A DNA stretch of 5,927 nucleotides from Xanthomonas cassavae CFBP 4642 (GTDB lineage: Bacteria > Pseudomonadota > Gammaproteobacteria > Xanthomonadales > Xanthomonadaceae), in assembly GCF_000454545.1 (NCBI RefSeq), contig NZ_CM002139.1, forward strand, positions 4,095,892 through 4,101,818. The letters are read 5' to 3'. The notes below the pieces were generated by a model that was not told the origin of the DNA, did no database searches, and saw nothing but the letters and a program-made list of their open reading frames with translations. Made by a program: the position numbers and the translations under genes. Positions 5,821-5,927 of this stretch are shown here, in pieces; position 1 is the stretch's first letter, and every line of letters starts with the position of its first letter.

Positions 5821-5927
5821 ACGTCCCCCCATCCTGAGTAGCAGTCGGGTTTAGAGTCCGGGGTTGATGATATCGCTGTTGGCCAGGTGCTGGGCATAGG
5901 CCGTCGGCGTCATTCCGCCGATTGCTT
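5816..5927 (-). mobile_element. 3' end of an IS3-family insertion sequence
   Basis: The segment contains the end of an IS3-type transposase and about 30 bases beyond its stop. Read inward on the plus strand from 5816, TGCCGACGTCCCCCCATCCT begins with TG and has a C run, as do many IS3-family terminal repeats. The exact edge is a guess, since the partner repeat and the target duplication lie outside the window. Confidence 0.5.
5851..5927 (-). CDS. IS3-family transposase OrfB, C-terminal fragment (cut by window edge)
   Basis: The last 24 complete codons read AIGGMTPTAYAQHLANSDII then NPGL and stop at TAA (5851-5853). The IGGMTPxAYA tail is typical of the rve-type integrase (OrfB) of IS3-family elements, recognised from memory. 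The catalytic DDE core and OrfA are right of the window, so completeness cannot be judged. Confidence 0.7.
   Translation of the reverse strand, partial: AIGGMTPTAYAQHLANSDIINPGL

Overview
The window looks like an accessory island of a Gram-negative proteobacterium, bounded on both sides by insertion sequences. At the left edge is the first part of an IS5-family transposase (reading leftwards), and at the right edge is the last part of an IS3-family transposase (also on the minus strand). The style of these transposases, the moderately high GC of the plus-strand genes, and the resemblance (from memory) of the peptidase domain to Xanthomonadaceae-type antibacterial effectors suggest a xanthomonad-like gammaproteobacterium. 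The genus cannot be fixed from sequence alone.

Left of centre on the plus strand is a compact three-gene cluster: a SelO/YdiU-like protein of 604 aa (489-2303), an HlyC-family acyltransferase-like protein of 143 aa (2293-2724, overlapping the first gene), and an AmpG/PAT-type major-facilitator permease (2787-4064). A SelO-like plus HlyC-like pair recalls the MchC/MchD (MceJ/MceI) pair of class IIb siderophore-microcin clusters, which joins a glycosylated catechol siderophore to the microcin C-terminus. Neither a Ser-rich siderophore-microcin precursor nor the glucosyltransferase and esterase partners are in view. The region upstream of the cluster (101-488) carries a striking row of four hairpins.

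On the minus strand, converging on the permease gene across a 15-bp-stem inverted repeat, is a two-gene unit. The first gene (4780-5574) encodes a protein that starts with a textbook microcin-type double-glycine leader (MRELKNEELFLVAGA). It continues into a Pro-rich and Gly-rich linker and ends in a zinc-metallopeptidase-like domain (HELGH plus a downstream EGEA). The second gene overlaps its stop (TGATG) and encodes a small protein with a Sec signal peptide, best read as a periplasmic immunity protein. The proposed system is therefore a type-I-secretion-exported peptidase bacteriocin with its immunity protein, next to microcin-maturation-like genes. The dedicated ABC exporter would have to lie outside this window.

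Between the toxin-like gene and the IS3 element lies the 3' remnant of another minus-strand reading frame that the insertion seems to have cut. No tRNA, rRNA or CRISPR array was seen.
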